Origin: Dugong dugon
Lineage: Eukaryota; Chordata; Mammalia; Sirenia; Dugongidae
DNA: 64,000 nucleotides
Direction: 5' to 3'
Assembly: GCA_030035585.1 (NCBI GenBank)
Contig: CM057482.1
Location: forward strand, 61,198,828-61,262,827
Shown: positions 21,038-33,082 of the stretch, in pieces
Numbering within the stretch: the stretch's first letter is position 1
Layout of the letters: each line of letters begins with the position of its first letter
Program-made: the position numbers and the translations under genes
Notes under the pieces: generated by a model
The model's input: the letters and a program-made list of their open reading frames with translations, nothing else
What the model was told of the DNA's origin: nothing
The model's database searches: none

Positions 21038-24000
21038 TCAATTTTTTTTATTGTTGTAATTAAATGAAGTTTACATTTCAAGTTACTCTCCCATACAAAA
21101 TTTTTTTTACATACATTGTTAAGAGACCCTAATTGTTCATCCCATTCTGTGACAGCACACTCCTCCCCTCCGCCCCTGATTCCCCATGACCATTCAACCA
21201 GCTCCTAACTCTGTCTGCCTTCCCCTCGCACCTCTGGATGGAAGCTGCCCCTTTGGTCTCTAGTACCTACTTGATGAAGAGGCATACTCTTCATGAGTAT
21301 CACTTTATGTCCCACAGTCCAGTCCAATCCCTGTCTGAAGAGTTGGCCTTGGAAATTGTTTTAGTTCTGGGCTGATAGAGAGTCCAGGGCCCACGCTTTC
21401 CAGGGCGCCTCCAGTCTCAATCAAACCATTAAGTCTGGTCTTCTTACTAGAATTTGAATTATGCACCCCATTCTTCTACTGCTCCATAAGAGACCCTGTG
21501 TTGTGTTCCCTGTCAGGACCTTCATCGGTGGTAGCTGGGCACGATCAAGTTCTTCCTTTCTCAGGCTGATGAAGTCTCTGGTTTATGTGGACCACTCTGT
21601 CTCTTGGGCCAATACTTTCCTTGTGTCTTTGGTGTTCTTTGTTCTCCTTTACTCCAAGTGGTTGGGACCAATTGATGCATCTTAGATGGCCACTTGCAAC
21701 CTTTTAAGACCCCAGACGTCACACACCAAAGTAGGATGCAGAACATTTTCTTAACAAGCTTTGTTATGCCAGTTGACCTAGATGTGCCCTGAAAGCATGA
21801 TCCCAAGACCCCCTATCCCTGCTACTCTGTCTCTGAAAGTATTTGATTGTATTCGGGAAACTTCTTGGCTTTTGTTTAGTCCAGTTGTGGTGACTTCCCC
21901 TGTAGTGTGTGCTGTTCTTCCTTTTACCTAAGATGATTCTTATCTACTATCTACTTAGTGAATAACCCTCACCATCCCTCCCCACCCCTGTAACCATCAA
22001 AGAATGTTTTCTTCCATGTTTACACCTTTTCTAGAGTTTTTATAATAGTGGTGGTATACAGTATTTGTTCTTCTGTGACTGACTAAATTCACTCAGCATA
22101 ATAGAGGTTCCAGCTTCCACCATGTTATACCATGTTTCACAGCTTCATCGGTTGTTCTTTGTAATATTCCATTGTGTGGATATACCATAATTTATTTATC
22201 CATTTGTCCGTTGATGGCATCTAGGTTGCTTCCATCTTTTTGCTATTGTGAACAGTGCTTCAATGAACATGGGTGTGCATATATCCATTCGTGTGAAGGC
22301 TCTTGTTTCTCTAGAATATATTCCAAGGAGCGGGATAGCTGGATCATATGGTATTTCTATTTCTGTTTTTTTAAGGAAGTGCCAAATCAATTTCCAAAGT
22401 GGTTGTACCATTTTACATTCCCACCAACAGTGTATAAGTGTTCCAGTCTCTCCACATCCTCTCCAGCACTTATTATTTTGTGTTTTTTGGATTAATGCTA
22501 GCCGTGTTGGAGTGAGATGATATCTCTTTGTAGTTTTGATCTTCATTTCTCTAAAGGCTAATGATTGTGAGCATTCCTTCATGTGTCTATTAGCTGCCTG
22601 AATATCTTCTTTGGTGAAGTGCCTGTTCATATCCTTTGCCCAGTTTTTAATTGGGTTATTTGTCTTTTTGCTTTGAGGTTTTGCAGTATCTTGTAGATTT
22701 TAGAGATTAAACACTGATCAGATCTGTTGTAGCCAAAAATTTTTCCCAGTCAGTAGGCTGTCTTTATACTCTTTTGGTGAAGTCTTTTGGTGAGCATAAG
22801 TGTTTGATTTTTAGGAGCTCCCGTTTATCTAGTCTCTCTTCTGGTGCTTGTGCATTGTTACTTATGGTTCGTATTGTGTTTATGCCATGTATTAGGGCTC
22901 CTAGCTTTGTCCCTATTTTTTCTCTCATGATCTTTATCATTTTCAATTTTATGTCTAAGTCTTTGATCCATGTTGAGTTAGTTTTTGTACATGGTGTGAG
23001 GTATGGGTCTTGTTTCAGTTTTTTGCATATAAATATCCAGTTATGCCAGCACCATTTGTTAAAGAGACTGTCTTTTCCCCAATTAATGGACTTTGGGCCA
23101 TTGTCAAATATTAGCTGCTCATAGGTGGATAAGCTTATATCTGGATTCTCAACTCTGTTCCATTGGTCTATGTATCTGTTGTTGTACCAGTGTCAGGCTG
23201 TCTTGACTACCGTGGCAGTACAATAGGTCCTAAAATCAGGTAGTGTAAGGCCTCCCACTTTATTCTTCTTCTTGAGTAATGCTTTATTTATTCGGGGCCT
23301 CTTTCCCTTTCCATATGAAGTTGGTGATTTGTTTCTCCATCTCATTAAAAAATGCTGGTGGAATTTGGATGGGGATTATATTGTATCTGTAGATTGCTTT
23401 GGATAGAATTAACGTTTTCACTATGTTGAGTCTACCTATCCATGAGCAAGTTATATTTTTCCACTTATGCGGGTCTCTTTTAGTTTCTTGCAGTAGTGTC
23501 TTATAGTTTTCTCTGTAAAGATGTTTTACATCACTGGTTATATTTACTCCTAAGTATTTTGTCTTCTTGGGGGCTATTGTAAATGGTATTGATTTGGTGA
23601 TTTCCTTTTCGAGGTTCTCTTTGTTGGTGTAAAGGAATCCAATTGATTTTTGTATGTTTATCTTGTATCCTGAAACTTTGCTGAAATCTTCTACTAGTTC
23701 CAGTTATTTTCTTGTGGATTCTTTGGGGTTTTCTGCATATAAGATCATATCATCTGCAAATAGAGATACTTTGATGTCTTCCCTACCTATCTGGATGTCC
23801 TTTATTTCTTTTTCTAGCCTAACTTCTCGGTCTAGGACCTCCAGCACAATGTTGAATAATAGTGGCATCCTTGTCTGGATCCTGTGCTCAAGGGGAATGC
23901 TTTCAAAGTATCTCCATTTAGGATGATGTTGGCTGTTGGCTTTGTATAAATGACTTTCATTATATTGAGGAATTTCCCCTCTATGACTATTTTATTGAGA

Positions 24001-25852
24001 ATTTTTATCATGAATGGGTGTTGGACTTTGTCGAATGCTTTTTCTGCATCGATTGATAAGATCATGTGGTTCTTGTCTTTGGTTTTATTTTTGTGATGGG
24101 TTACATTGATTGTTTTTCTAACGTTGAACCAACCCTGCATACATGGTATAAATCCCACTTGGTGATGGTGAATTATTTTTTTGATATGTTGCTGAATTCT
24201 GTTGGCTAAAATTTTGTTGAGGATTTTTGCGTCAATGTTCATGGGGGACATTGGTCTGTAATTTTCTTTTTTGTGGTGTCTTTACCTGGTTTTGGTATCA
24301 GGGTTATCCTGGCTTCATAGAATGAGTTTGGGAGTATTCCATCCTTTTCTATGCTCTGAAATACCTTTAGTAGAAGTGGTGTTATCTCTTCTCTGAAAGT
24401 TTGGTAGAATTCTCCAGTGAAGCCATCCAGGCCAGGGCTTTTTTTTGTTGGCAGTTTTTTAATAACCTTTTCAATCTCTTCTTTTGTTATGGGTTTATTT
24501 AGTTGTTCTACCTCTGTTTTTGTTAATTTAGGTAGGTAGTGAGTTTCTAGAAATTTGTGCATTTCCTCTAGGTTTTCAAATTTGTCAGAGTACAATTTTT
24601 CACAGTAATCTGGCATGATTCTTTTAATTTCAGTTGGGTCTGTTGTGATATCACCCATCTCATTTCTTATATGGGTTATCTGCTTCCTCTCCTGTTTTTC
24701 TTTTGTCAGCTTGGCCAATGGTTTCTCCATTTTGTTGATCTTTTAAAAGAACCAGCTTTTAGACTTGTTAACTCTTTCAACTGTTTTTCTATTCTCTATT
24801 TCATTTAATTCTGCTCTAATTCTTATTATTTTCTTCTTCTGGCACCTGTGGGCTTCTTTTGCTGCTCTTTCTCTACTTGTTCCAGTTGTAGGGTTAATGC
24901 TTTGATTATTACACTTTCTTCTTTTTGGATGTGTGCACTTATTGCTGTAAACTAACCTTTGAATACTGCTTTTGCTGTGTCCCAAAAGTTTGGGTAGGAT
25001 GTGTTTTCATTCTCATTTGATTCTATGAATTTCTTTATTCCAGCCTTAATTTTTTCTATAACCCAGTAGTTTTTGAGCAAGGTGTTGTTCAGTTTCCATG
25101 TGTTTGATTTTTTTTCCTTGCTTTTTGTGTTGTTGATTTCCACTTTTATGGCTTTATGGTCAGAAAAGATGCTCTGTAATATTTCAATGTTTTTGATTTT
25201 GTTAAGGCTTGCTTTATGGCCTAATATGTGGTCTATTCTGGAGAATGTTCCATGTGGGTTGGAAAAAGAAAGTATACTTGGCTGCTTTTGGGTGGAGTTT
25301 TCGGTATAGGTCTATGAGATTAGGTTGGTTGACTGCAGCATTTAGCTCTTCCATGTCTTTGTTGAGCTTCTTTCTGCATGTTCTATCCTTCACCAAAAGT
25401 GGCGTGTTAAGTCTCCTAGTACTATTGTTGAGCTATCTGTGTCTTCAGAGCTGTTAGAGTTTGTTTCATGTATTTTGGAGCCCTGTTGTTTGGTGCGCAA
25501 TTATTTATTATAGTTATGTCCTCCTGGTGTATTGACCCTTTAATCATTATATAGTGCCCTTCCTTATCCTTTGTGGCAGATTTCACTTTAAAGTCTATTT
25601 TGTCAGAGATTAATATTGCCACTCCTGCTCTTTTCTGAGTGTTGTTCGCTTGATATATTTTTTTCCATCCTTTGAGTTTTAGCCTGTTTGTGTCTTTAAG
25701 TCTAAGGTGTGTCTCTTGTAGGCAGCATATAGATGGATCATGCTTTTTTATCCAATCTGCCACTCTCCATCTCCTTATTGGTGCATTAAGTCCGTTTACA
25801 TTCAGCATAATTATTGACAGGTATGAGTTTAGTACTGTCATCCTGATAACTC
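21038..25852 (-). mobile_element. L1 LINE, type B, minus strand, 5'-truncated at the ORF2 start
   Basis: Begins (3' end) with 'tttttttattgttgtaattaaatg' and the reverse of the type B 3'UTR (21060-22100). ORF2 then runs on the minus strand to a start codon at 25841, the same 'ATGAC(A)G...' start as at 37200 and 47446. Only a few bases precede that start before an A-rich junction. ORF1 and 5'UTR are missing. Confidence 0.93.
22196..25841 (-). pseudogene. L1 ORF2, complete in length but broken
   Basis: Order on the minus strand: endonuclease (25841-25422, with an intact 'LQETHLRLKD' block and 'GVAILISDK'); a linker with stops; the RT region (24730-23832, blocks '[17 protein letters not shown]', '[14 protein letters not shown]', '[16 protein letters not shown]'); and a C-terminal domain (22630-22196) with a C-x3-C-x7-H-x4-C knuckle in 'CWRGC...TLIHCWWEC'. 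At least four frame changes and several stops separate the pieces, so no protein is made. Its normal role would be nicking and target-primed reverse transcription. Confidence 0.92.
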
Positions 25853-26049
25853 TTTTTTTTTAAATTTTTTTTTATTGAACTTCAGGTGAAGGCTTACAGA
25901 ACAAATAGTTTCACATGAAACAGTAGTACACATATTGTAGTACACATATTAAGTAGTACACATATTAAGAACCCCACAACATGTCTACCCTCTAACTTCT
26001 CAACCTATTTTTTTGGTGAAAATACACATAACCAAAAATACACCATTTC

Positions 26050-26064
26050 AAAAATTTCTACATG
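26050..26064. repeat. Target-site duplication, left copy, of the retroviral retrocopy
   Basis: 'aaaaatttctacatg', repeated exactly at 31911-31925; the right copy shares its A residues with the poly(A) end. On the nicked strand the site reads T-run then G, acceptable for L1 endonuclease. Confidence 0.88.
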
Positions 26065-26264
26065 TGGGACTCGGGCAGACATGGCTGTGGCAGCATGTTT
26101 GTCCGTTTTCCCATTCTTGCCTATTCTGTAATTTTCTTTGGACTCAGGCAGACATGGCTCTAGCAGCATGCTTGTCTGCTTCCCACTTCTGCCCTTTTGA
26201 ATATATGCTGAATAAAACTTTCTTTTTGCTTTACTAAACTTTGTGATGTTTTTCCCCTACAACA
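26065..26264 (+). repeat. 5' partial LTR: R and U5 only
   Basis: Starts at 'gggactcgggcagac' and holds two 73-base units (26067, 26140). The AATAAA signal is at 26211-26216. R ends about 26234, where the 3' copy switches to A residues. 'actaaactttgtgatg' to 'ccctacaaca' is the short U5. A candidate primer-binding site starts with TGG at about 26270; I cannot name the tRNA. Confidence 0.8.
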
Positions 26265-29220
26265 GTTAATGGCATAGTCAGCAGGAATCTGAAGCTATGA
26301 ATCCAGTCAATTTCGAAGAGACCTGGACTGCAGAGCAGAAGCGGGAAAGAAAGGTCCTATATTATGGACCCAAGTGTTCCCACTCCATGTCCCTTCGGCA
26401 TTGACGGGTGAGTGTTCTCAGAACACGAACTTTTGCTTATTCTTTGTTGTTCTCTTTCTCATGTTTTCTTAAGTTTTGTTTAGCATACTTGTTTGAAAAA
26501 CCGGTTGATTAAGGAGAATCTTTCTTAGATTTTTGCTTGATCGTTTGGTTAAGAGAGATATTTAGTAACTCTTTAAGTGAACTGCAGTTAAGGCCTGGAT
26601 TAGGGCTTTTGAAGCGCGGTAATTCTATTTTCAAAGAGCTGTGAGTCACTATAAGCTACAAAATTCGGATCTTTTCGTGGGTCAGAGAAAACCTGGAAAA
26701 TAGTGCTCTGTTTTGCCAAATTTGCAGGGAGAGGTGGCAGCTCCTGACCTGTGTTTTGATGTTTAAGGGAGAAGTGGTAGTTCTGTACCTGTTTTTTTCC
26801 ATTGAATTGAGTCTATCTTACCAAAAATTGCTATATACGCTTTTAGAAACTAGGATCCCCATATCCTTGTTTTGTGTGGTGTTATCTGGTGAGTTTATGT
26901 GGTCTTTCTGTCTCCTTTTATTCTAAGAGCTTGCTTCTGGTCTAGAGCATTGTGGGTTTTTTTTTTTTTTTTTTTTTTTTTTGTCTTAGATTGGTGGCTA
27001 TGGCTAAGAATTGCTGTTTTTTGTAAGGCCAGTCATAGAACCTCAGATCCTTCTTCATCCAGAAAAAACAGCGTCTTGTGTCTGTCTTGTGATTTAGATT
27101 TTTAATAGCTACTTGGAGAAATTTTCATATAAATTGGTCTATTTGAAAAGTACAGTAAGATCTTTATGTTTTATACTATGTCAATCTTAAAAGTGAAACC
27201 TTTTTAAGTAACTTAAGCTAGATATGAAATGTTTTATTTAAGGAAAAAGGATAGTTTTGTCTTAAAGTAGCAGTTTCAGAACAGTAAAAAAGGAAAGAAA
27301 TTAGCTATCTTTTGTCTTTCAAAATACCTCCATCAATTTCAACATATGTAAATGTATTCCAAGAGTCAAGAGAGTGAGGGTGGGGCACAGTCAGGCTTCC
27401 CCACCTCCCAGTCTCCAAGGTCCTGTAGCTCCAGGGAAGCTTTTGAAAGACCCCTTTCCAGCTAGGTAGAGACTCTTTTAAGACAAAAGATAAGAAAAAT
27501 TGCTGCTTTGCTATAGTTATCAGAAATTGAGTAGATCCTAATCACAGAACTGTAAACCAGTTCTCTCTATTATAGGGGAACTTTAAGAGGTCAAAAAAAA
27601 ATAGAAATCACAATGAGACACACCTGAAGTGGCCTGGAAAAATGTTTCCAGCAGTACCAAACACTTACGGTTATATCTATATCAATGAATTGGTCAAGTA
27701 AGCAAAGACTTTGTGATTTCCAAAGCCAGCTGATAAAATCTTTAAGGGCTAAAATTAGATTGGGAAAAATACCAGAAGTAGTAAAACTTGAATGAAATCT
27801 TAGAATATTTAAATAGACTTTTCTTTCAATAACAGTTACGTTTTATGATATATAGGCTTAAAATAATTTTGACATTATGGGTAACTTATTGATGTTATTA
27901 AGTTAATAGATACTTGTCATAATTTAAGTTTATATACTTTTGCTTTTTATGCCACAAGAGAAAGGATAGGATAGACAGATATATCTATTTAAGTCTGCTA
28001 ATGAGCGTTTGCCATTTAAAGGGATGCACTGTAAGAGATATACAACAAAGGTAACCTTTAAGAGAGGTTTATTGAAAAAGAAATTTATTTGATATGGTCA
28101 AGTTTCATCTGTCTGACTAAAGTTTAATCATTTAATTTATGAGATTTTTAGGAGTTTTAATGGTAAGTAGCATATAAAACAAAGAATTGGGTTTCTCGCA
28201 GTTAAAATAACAAAATTTTCTTTAATTTCTGAGTTAAACCGTTAATTTATTCTTTGTGCAATCTGCCTGGAAGACAAAGGTTTGGCCTTTCATTAGAATA
28301 AGATTCCTGAGTCTGAATACTAAGCCTCATGGCTTTTAGAAAAGAAAGCTAAGGGTTTTACTTTAAGATCTTTGGTTAAATAACTTAAGTATTGTTTCAC
28401 AGTGACCTATATTATCTCTTTATTGCTAAGTTGGTTGCAACTTTATCTTTTTAAATCTAGCATTATCAAAGCCAATGGTTTGATTAGAGAATTCACATCG
28501 TTTACCTATAAAGTTTTTTTTATTACTATCCGGGTATTTACAGATTTGATAATCTTGGTATATTCTTAGTATATCCTGACTATATGGTGTTTTGTCTCAA
28601 AGTTATTATGCATTATATCTGAAGCTCTTTGAATATGGTTAATGGCTATATTTAGAAATATTTTTATCTAAAGTTTTTTTGAACTGATTTTATTTGGCCT
28701 TTACATTATGCTTATAATTAATTTCTATCAGGTCTTTCACTATTAACAATATTATGTTTATCAAATAATCATGGCCATATTAAGTTTTGTCATCTGCAGA
28801 CAAGTTTTTACTTTGCTGATTTACTGAAAAAGTTTGACCAAAATATCTCAACAAAAAGATGGAGTATATTGGACTTGCTAAAAAGACTGTGACTAGACTG
28901 GATAAAATTTCCAGAGCTCCTAGGCAGAAGCTGACGAGTTTGCAGACTGTGGCTGATCTAGAATCACATGGAAGAGAAATTAACTACATAAGACTGAGTA
29001 AACTAAAAGAAACTATGGTTTTGTTTTTTTTTTAGTATTGCTGATATTTTAAGGTCCTAATTTCTGGATATAAGAAATCATTCTTTTTTCTCCTAAATTA
29101 TCTAACTAATGGATTTAGATATTGTAACTCTTGAATTAGAAGTTCCTGTTGGTAAACTTAGCTAACTTGTAGATATCATAACCAGAGAACTGTCTGAAAT
29201 TTGAGCTATGATTTTATAAA
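26265..29220 (+). other. Retroviral leader and decayed internal region
   Basis: No gag or pol motif survives clearly to the eye. A donor-like 'gacgggtgagtg' lies at about 26404-26415 in the leader. A T-run at about 26949-26973 may be a later insertion scar. AT-rich with stops in all frames. Confidence 0.5.
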
Positions 29221-29221
29221 A

Positions 29222-29340
29222 TAGAACAGCATTAGATTTCCTGTTAGTTTCTTAAGAAACAGTTTGTGCCTCAATAGATAAATGTTGCTGTATTTATAGT
29301 AATACTCAGTCTGAGGTTTTGCAGAATGTAGTTGCTATTG
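29222..29340 (+). pseudogene. Envelope transmembrane-subunit remnant with CX6CC motif
   Basis: One plus-strand frame shows a 'TALDFLL'-like block, one stop, and then a cysteine pattern fitting CX6CC. This is the hallmark of the ectodomain of class I and gamma-type retroviral transmembrane subunits. It is cut off at about 29360, where L1 3'UTR-like sequence begins. Not functional. Confidence 0.62.
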
Positions 29341-29362
29341 AGGCACATGAAAAGCAGTTACT

Positions 29363-29900
29363 GATGCTGCTTATGCAGAGACAAACACCTCATGAGATTT
29401 GTTTCCTTGGTTCAAAGAACTTAGGGTCATGGTTTCATTGGTTATTTCAGACAATTGGCCTAATATAATTGTTAGTGTTTCTGTTTTATTTCCTAGTTTG
29501 CTGTATGGTGCCTGGGATCTTAAAAACCAGATGATGCCCAATTACCATTTGTTGAGCATTTTTGATAAAAGATTCTATAACAAGATCATGATCCAAAGGA
29601 AAGAATGATGAGAGAGTTGTATGTAATTCTCCTAGAATCCAGATTTCTGGTTTTCATGGAGGTTGAGGCAACCAACACAGGACATCACCTTTGGGTGTCC
29701 TTTTGAACCTTGAGCTTTGAGGAAAAAACTGGTTCCTGAAGATACTTTGAGTCAAACAATGGTCCAGATAAACTAGTAAGACCATTTTGCTCTGGGTATT
29801 GAGCTTTGTTTTTTTTTTTGAAGAATTCAGTCTGTTTTAGGAAATTAACTTCAAAGATCAGACAGAGTTATGTTTAGGGTAAATTAGTAATTAGTTTAAG
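29363..29900 (+). repeat. Old L1 3'UTR-like segment inside the retroviral sequence
   Basis: 'gctgcttatgcagagacaaacacctcatgag', 'gggtcatggttt', 'gcctgggatcttaaaaacc', 'gatccaaaggaaagaatga' and 'ttcctgaagatac' parallel, in the same order, 43850-44345 followed by 51540-51700. Diverged but collinear. Confidence 0.68.
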
Positions 29901-30550
29901 CAGTCGTTAAGACAATGTCATATGAAATATCTGTCTAATGTTTGTAATCAAACTGTCACCTCTTACGATGCAGAAATTTACGTATCTTAAAGAAACCAGA
30001 TTTTCAGAGGAGATGGACCTCATGGCTCCGTTTGGTCTTTGGTTCCATTTCTGCTTCTGAGAAAGTGACTCATGACTGTTAAAGGGTAAACCAACGAGGG
30101 GCAGCTAGCCCTTGGGAAGAACACTTAGTATGTTTTAAGCAGACTAACTGAAGATCTCTTACAGGAAAGGTCCATCCTGTATTATCTCACTAATCATTAG
30201 TTCTCTAATGAAAACTTGTCACATGTAAATTTTTCTATATTTTCTGTTAATTCTAGACAAACTTTGTGTGCTCCTTACGGATATATGTTTCTGTGTAGAT
30301 ATGTTTCTAATTTAGATGATTCCTTTCCAACTAATAGTGAATTTGTGTGGGCAATCTCTTGTTTAGATTCCTGATGAATGCGTGGACTATGCGCTTCAGA
30401 AACTTTAGGATTATCTTTAAGTATTCATAGTAACAATGCTAGAAAATACTGGAAAGGTAATGTTAAATTGTTACACATTGTAAAATGAAAGTCAGAAGAA
30501 AACCCATTGGTCCAACACTCAGGATATGATTGGTAGCTTTATTTCCTACT
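29901..30550 (+). other. Unassigned retrocopy interior
   Basis: AT-rich sequence with stops in all frames. No motif I would defend. Confidence 0.4.
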
Positions 30551-30554
30551 TGTG

Positions 30555-30940
30555 GTATAGTTGAATTGGAGAAATCTTTAAGAAAATTTGTCAGTCACTA
30601 TGGGACAAATAACAGATGAGACAGAAGCACAACAGTGATCTCTGATCTCATAAGCCAAGGTGACATGAGATAACAAAATAACCTTAGATTTTTTTATTAG
30701 TCCAAGAAAGTGTAGTCTGTGCTGTAGACAAGATATACATAGAATTAGACAGCAAGCTACTTGATTACACATTGTCACACCCTTACAAACACCAGATCTA
30801 TTTGGTTGGTTACCATCAGGATTAAGTACATGGGCTAGATCACTACTGCAAGGGATAGTAATATTCTTAGTCTGCATCCTGATAGTATTAGCCACAATAA
30901 GATTTATCCTCTATTGTCTTACACACCTAAAAGGCAAAAG
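30555..30940 (+). pseudogene. Second envelope transmembrane-like remnant
   Basis: The plus strand shows, across frameshifts, a short 'LDFF'-like block near 30690. A strongly hydrophobic segment at about 30850-30920 is followed by basic residues, as at the membrane span and cytoplasmic tail of a retroviral envelope. It lies shortly upstream of the polypurine tract, the expected place for the end of env. Confidence 0.5.
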
Positions 30941-31154
30941 AAGGCCTCAGGCTAAAATGTTGATGTACCTTGAGTCTGCTCACTCCAGCAATGCCATTCA
31001 TGGGAACATTGCTCTTACAATACCCTGGTGAAGAACCAGATGGTATCCGGTGGAAAATCAGCACCGTGAGTTTAAAGAGCCTGCAATGGCCACCGTCTAG
31101 GAGATCCACTAAGTCCAGGTATTGATCATGGATGTGTTATCTCCAATCTCCAAT

Positions 31155-31166
31155 CAAAAGGAGGGA
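31155..31166 (+). other. Candidate polypurine tract
   Basis: 'aaaaggaggga' directly before the inferred start of the 3' LTR; used to prime plus-strand DNA in retroviruses. Confidence 0.55.
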
Positions 31167-31902
31167 CTTATTTAGGAAATAATATTGGAGTTATTATTCC
31201 TTCTCCTTGATCATGGAGAATTGTGACCCAGCTGGGGCTGAGCCCTCACAGGCTCACAAAGACACATCAACTGGGCCCTGAGATAAGACAACAGATGGGA
31301 CAATCTCAGAAATTATCTTAAGGAAGTTTTCACAAAAGGGCAATAAAACCTAACCCAAAGGACTTCTCACCTTTTGTCTTTTTCTATTAACATTTAGTGA
31401 ATAGGAATTTGCTGGACCAATGAAGACCCTGCTGACTTTCATAACTGAAACCTGTACCAATGATTGTTAAGAAAGATGAGTCAAAATAGAAGATTACAAT
31501 TTCCAGCCAATCAGTGAAAAACTGACACTTTCAATGATTCTACCCATTTTGTGATGTTGATATATACTGATGGTTCTCTAACTATTCTTTGGACTCGGAC
31601 AGACATGGCTGTGGCAGCGTGCTTGTCCGTTTTCCCATTCTTGCCTATTCTGTAATATTCTTTGGACTCGGGCAGACATGGCCGTGACAGCATGCTTGTC
31701 CGTTTTCCCATTCTTAGCTATTCTGTAATATTTTTTGGACTTGGGCAGACATGGCTGTGGCAGCATGCTCATCTGATTTCCCATTCTTGCCTATTCTGTA
31801 ATATTCTTTGGAATCGGGCAGACATGGCTCTAGCAGGATGCTTGTCCGCTTCCCACTTCTGCCCTTTTGAATATATGCTGAATAAAACTTTTTTTCTGCT
31901 TT
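31167..31902 (+). repeat. 3' partial LTR: U3 and R, ending in poly(A)
   Basis: U3 runs from after the polypurine tract. A TATA-like 'gatatatactg' lies at about 31558-31568, some 30 bases before the first 73-base unit. R ends at 'ctgcttt', 15 bases after AATAAA (31881-31886), and continues directly into A residues with no U5. Confidence 0.8.
31591..31870 (+). repeat. 73-bp tandem repeat in the LTR, 3.8 units
   Basis: Unit starts at 31591, 31664, 31737 and 31810, exactly 73 bases apart. Each begins 'gga(c/a)t(c/t)gg(a/g)cagacatgg'. The left LTR has only two units with the same spacing (26067, 26140). Confidence 0.95.
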
Positions 31903-33082
31903 AAAAAAAAAAAAATTTCTACATGCACAGTTCAGTGCCATTGACTGCGCTCTTCCAATTGTGCTGTTATTCTCACTTAAGATGAAGGCTTACAGAACAA
32001 AGTAGTTTCTCATTTAACAGTTACTACAAATGTTGCCCTATGACAACACATCAACAATATCCTTACTCAAACTTGGGTTCCCTATCACCAGCTTCCTTGT
32101 CCCCTTCTGCCTTCTGGCCCTTGTCACTGGACTACTGTACCTCGTTAGTCTCATCTGGTTTTACGGGACAGTCCACTCTAAGGCTGAACGGTGCCCCTCA
32201 GAGATAACTTCACCAATGAGCTAAAAGGGTGTTTGGGGCCATACTCTCGGGGATTCTCCAGTTTCCTTTAGGCCAGTAAATCTGGTCTTTTTTTGTGAGT
32301 TAGAATTATGTTTTACATCCTTCTCCAGCTCTGTCCAGAACCCTCTGTTGTGATCCTGGTCAGAGCAGTCAGTGGTGGTAGCCGGGCACCATCTAGCTGT
32401 ACTGGACTCAGTCCGATGGAGGCCTTGGTAGCTGTGGACAATTAGTCCTTCAGACTAATGTTTTCCTTGTATCGTGTTCTCCTCATTCTCCCTTGCTCCC
32501 GAAGGGATGAGACCAGTGGAGTATCTTAGATGGCCGCTCACAGGCTTTTAAGACCCCAGACACTACTCACCAAGGTAGAATATAGAACACTGTCTTTATA
32601 AACTGTGTTATGCCACTTGAGCTAGATGTTCCCCAAGAACATGGTCCCCACAGCCCTCCGCAGCAATTCAGTCCCTCATGGAGTTTGGATGTGTCTATGG
32701 GGCTTCCTTGACCTTTCCTTCTACGAGTTGTGCTAGTTTCCCCTGTATTGTGTACTGTCTCACCCTTCACCAAAGATACCACTTATCTATTGCCTATTTA
32801 GTATTCCCCCCCCCCACCCCTCCCATCCCTGGTAACCAACAAAGATTGTTACTTTTTGTGTGTGAACTTTTTCAAGGGTTTTTACAGTAGAGGTCTCATA
32901 TAATATTTGTCCTTTTGTGATTGACTTATTTCACTCAGCATAATGTCCTCCAGTTTCATCCATGTTATGAGACGCTTCACAGATTCATTGTTGTTCTTTC
33001 TCGTTGCGTAGTACTCCATTGTGTGTATGTACCATAGTTTGTTTATCCATTCATCTGTTGATGGGCATCTAGGTTGTTTCCA

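Larger units (their letters stand above)
26065..31915 (+). mobile_element. Endogenous retrovirus inserted as an L1-copied RNA (processed retrocopy)
   Basis: Order: partial LTR (R-U5) at 26065-26264, internal region, partial LTR (U3-R) at about 31167-31902, then an A-run. U3 is absent at the left and U5 at the right, which is the layout of genomic or messenger RNA, not of an integrated provirus. 'aaaaatttctacatg' flanks both ends (26050-26064; 31911-31925), a 15-bp duplication far longer than the 4-6 bp made by integrase. The interior sequence is full of stops; envelope remnants place it near gammaretrovirus-like (class I) elements. Confidence 0.87.

Noticed and set aside
26395..26420. Functional retroviral splice donor
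   Set aside because: The 'gacgggtgagtg' stretch fits a donor, but the copied RNA retains sequence beyond it and no acceptor can be assigned, so it is mentioned only as donor-like.
31591..31870. CRISPR-like array from regularly spaced repeats
   Set aside because: The units are contiguous 73-base tandem copies without unique spacers, inside an LTR of a mammalian genome.
26065..31915. Retroviral element as an ordinary provirus with truncated LTRs
   Set aside because: Loss of exactly U3 on the left and exactly U5 on the right, with poly(A) and a 15-bp duplication, is far better explained by RNA retroposition.
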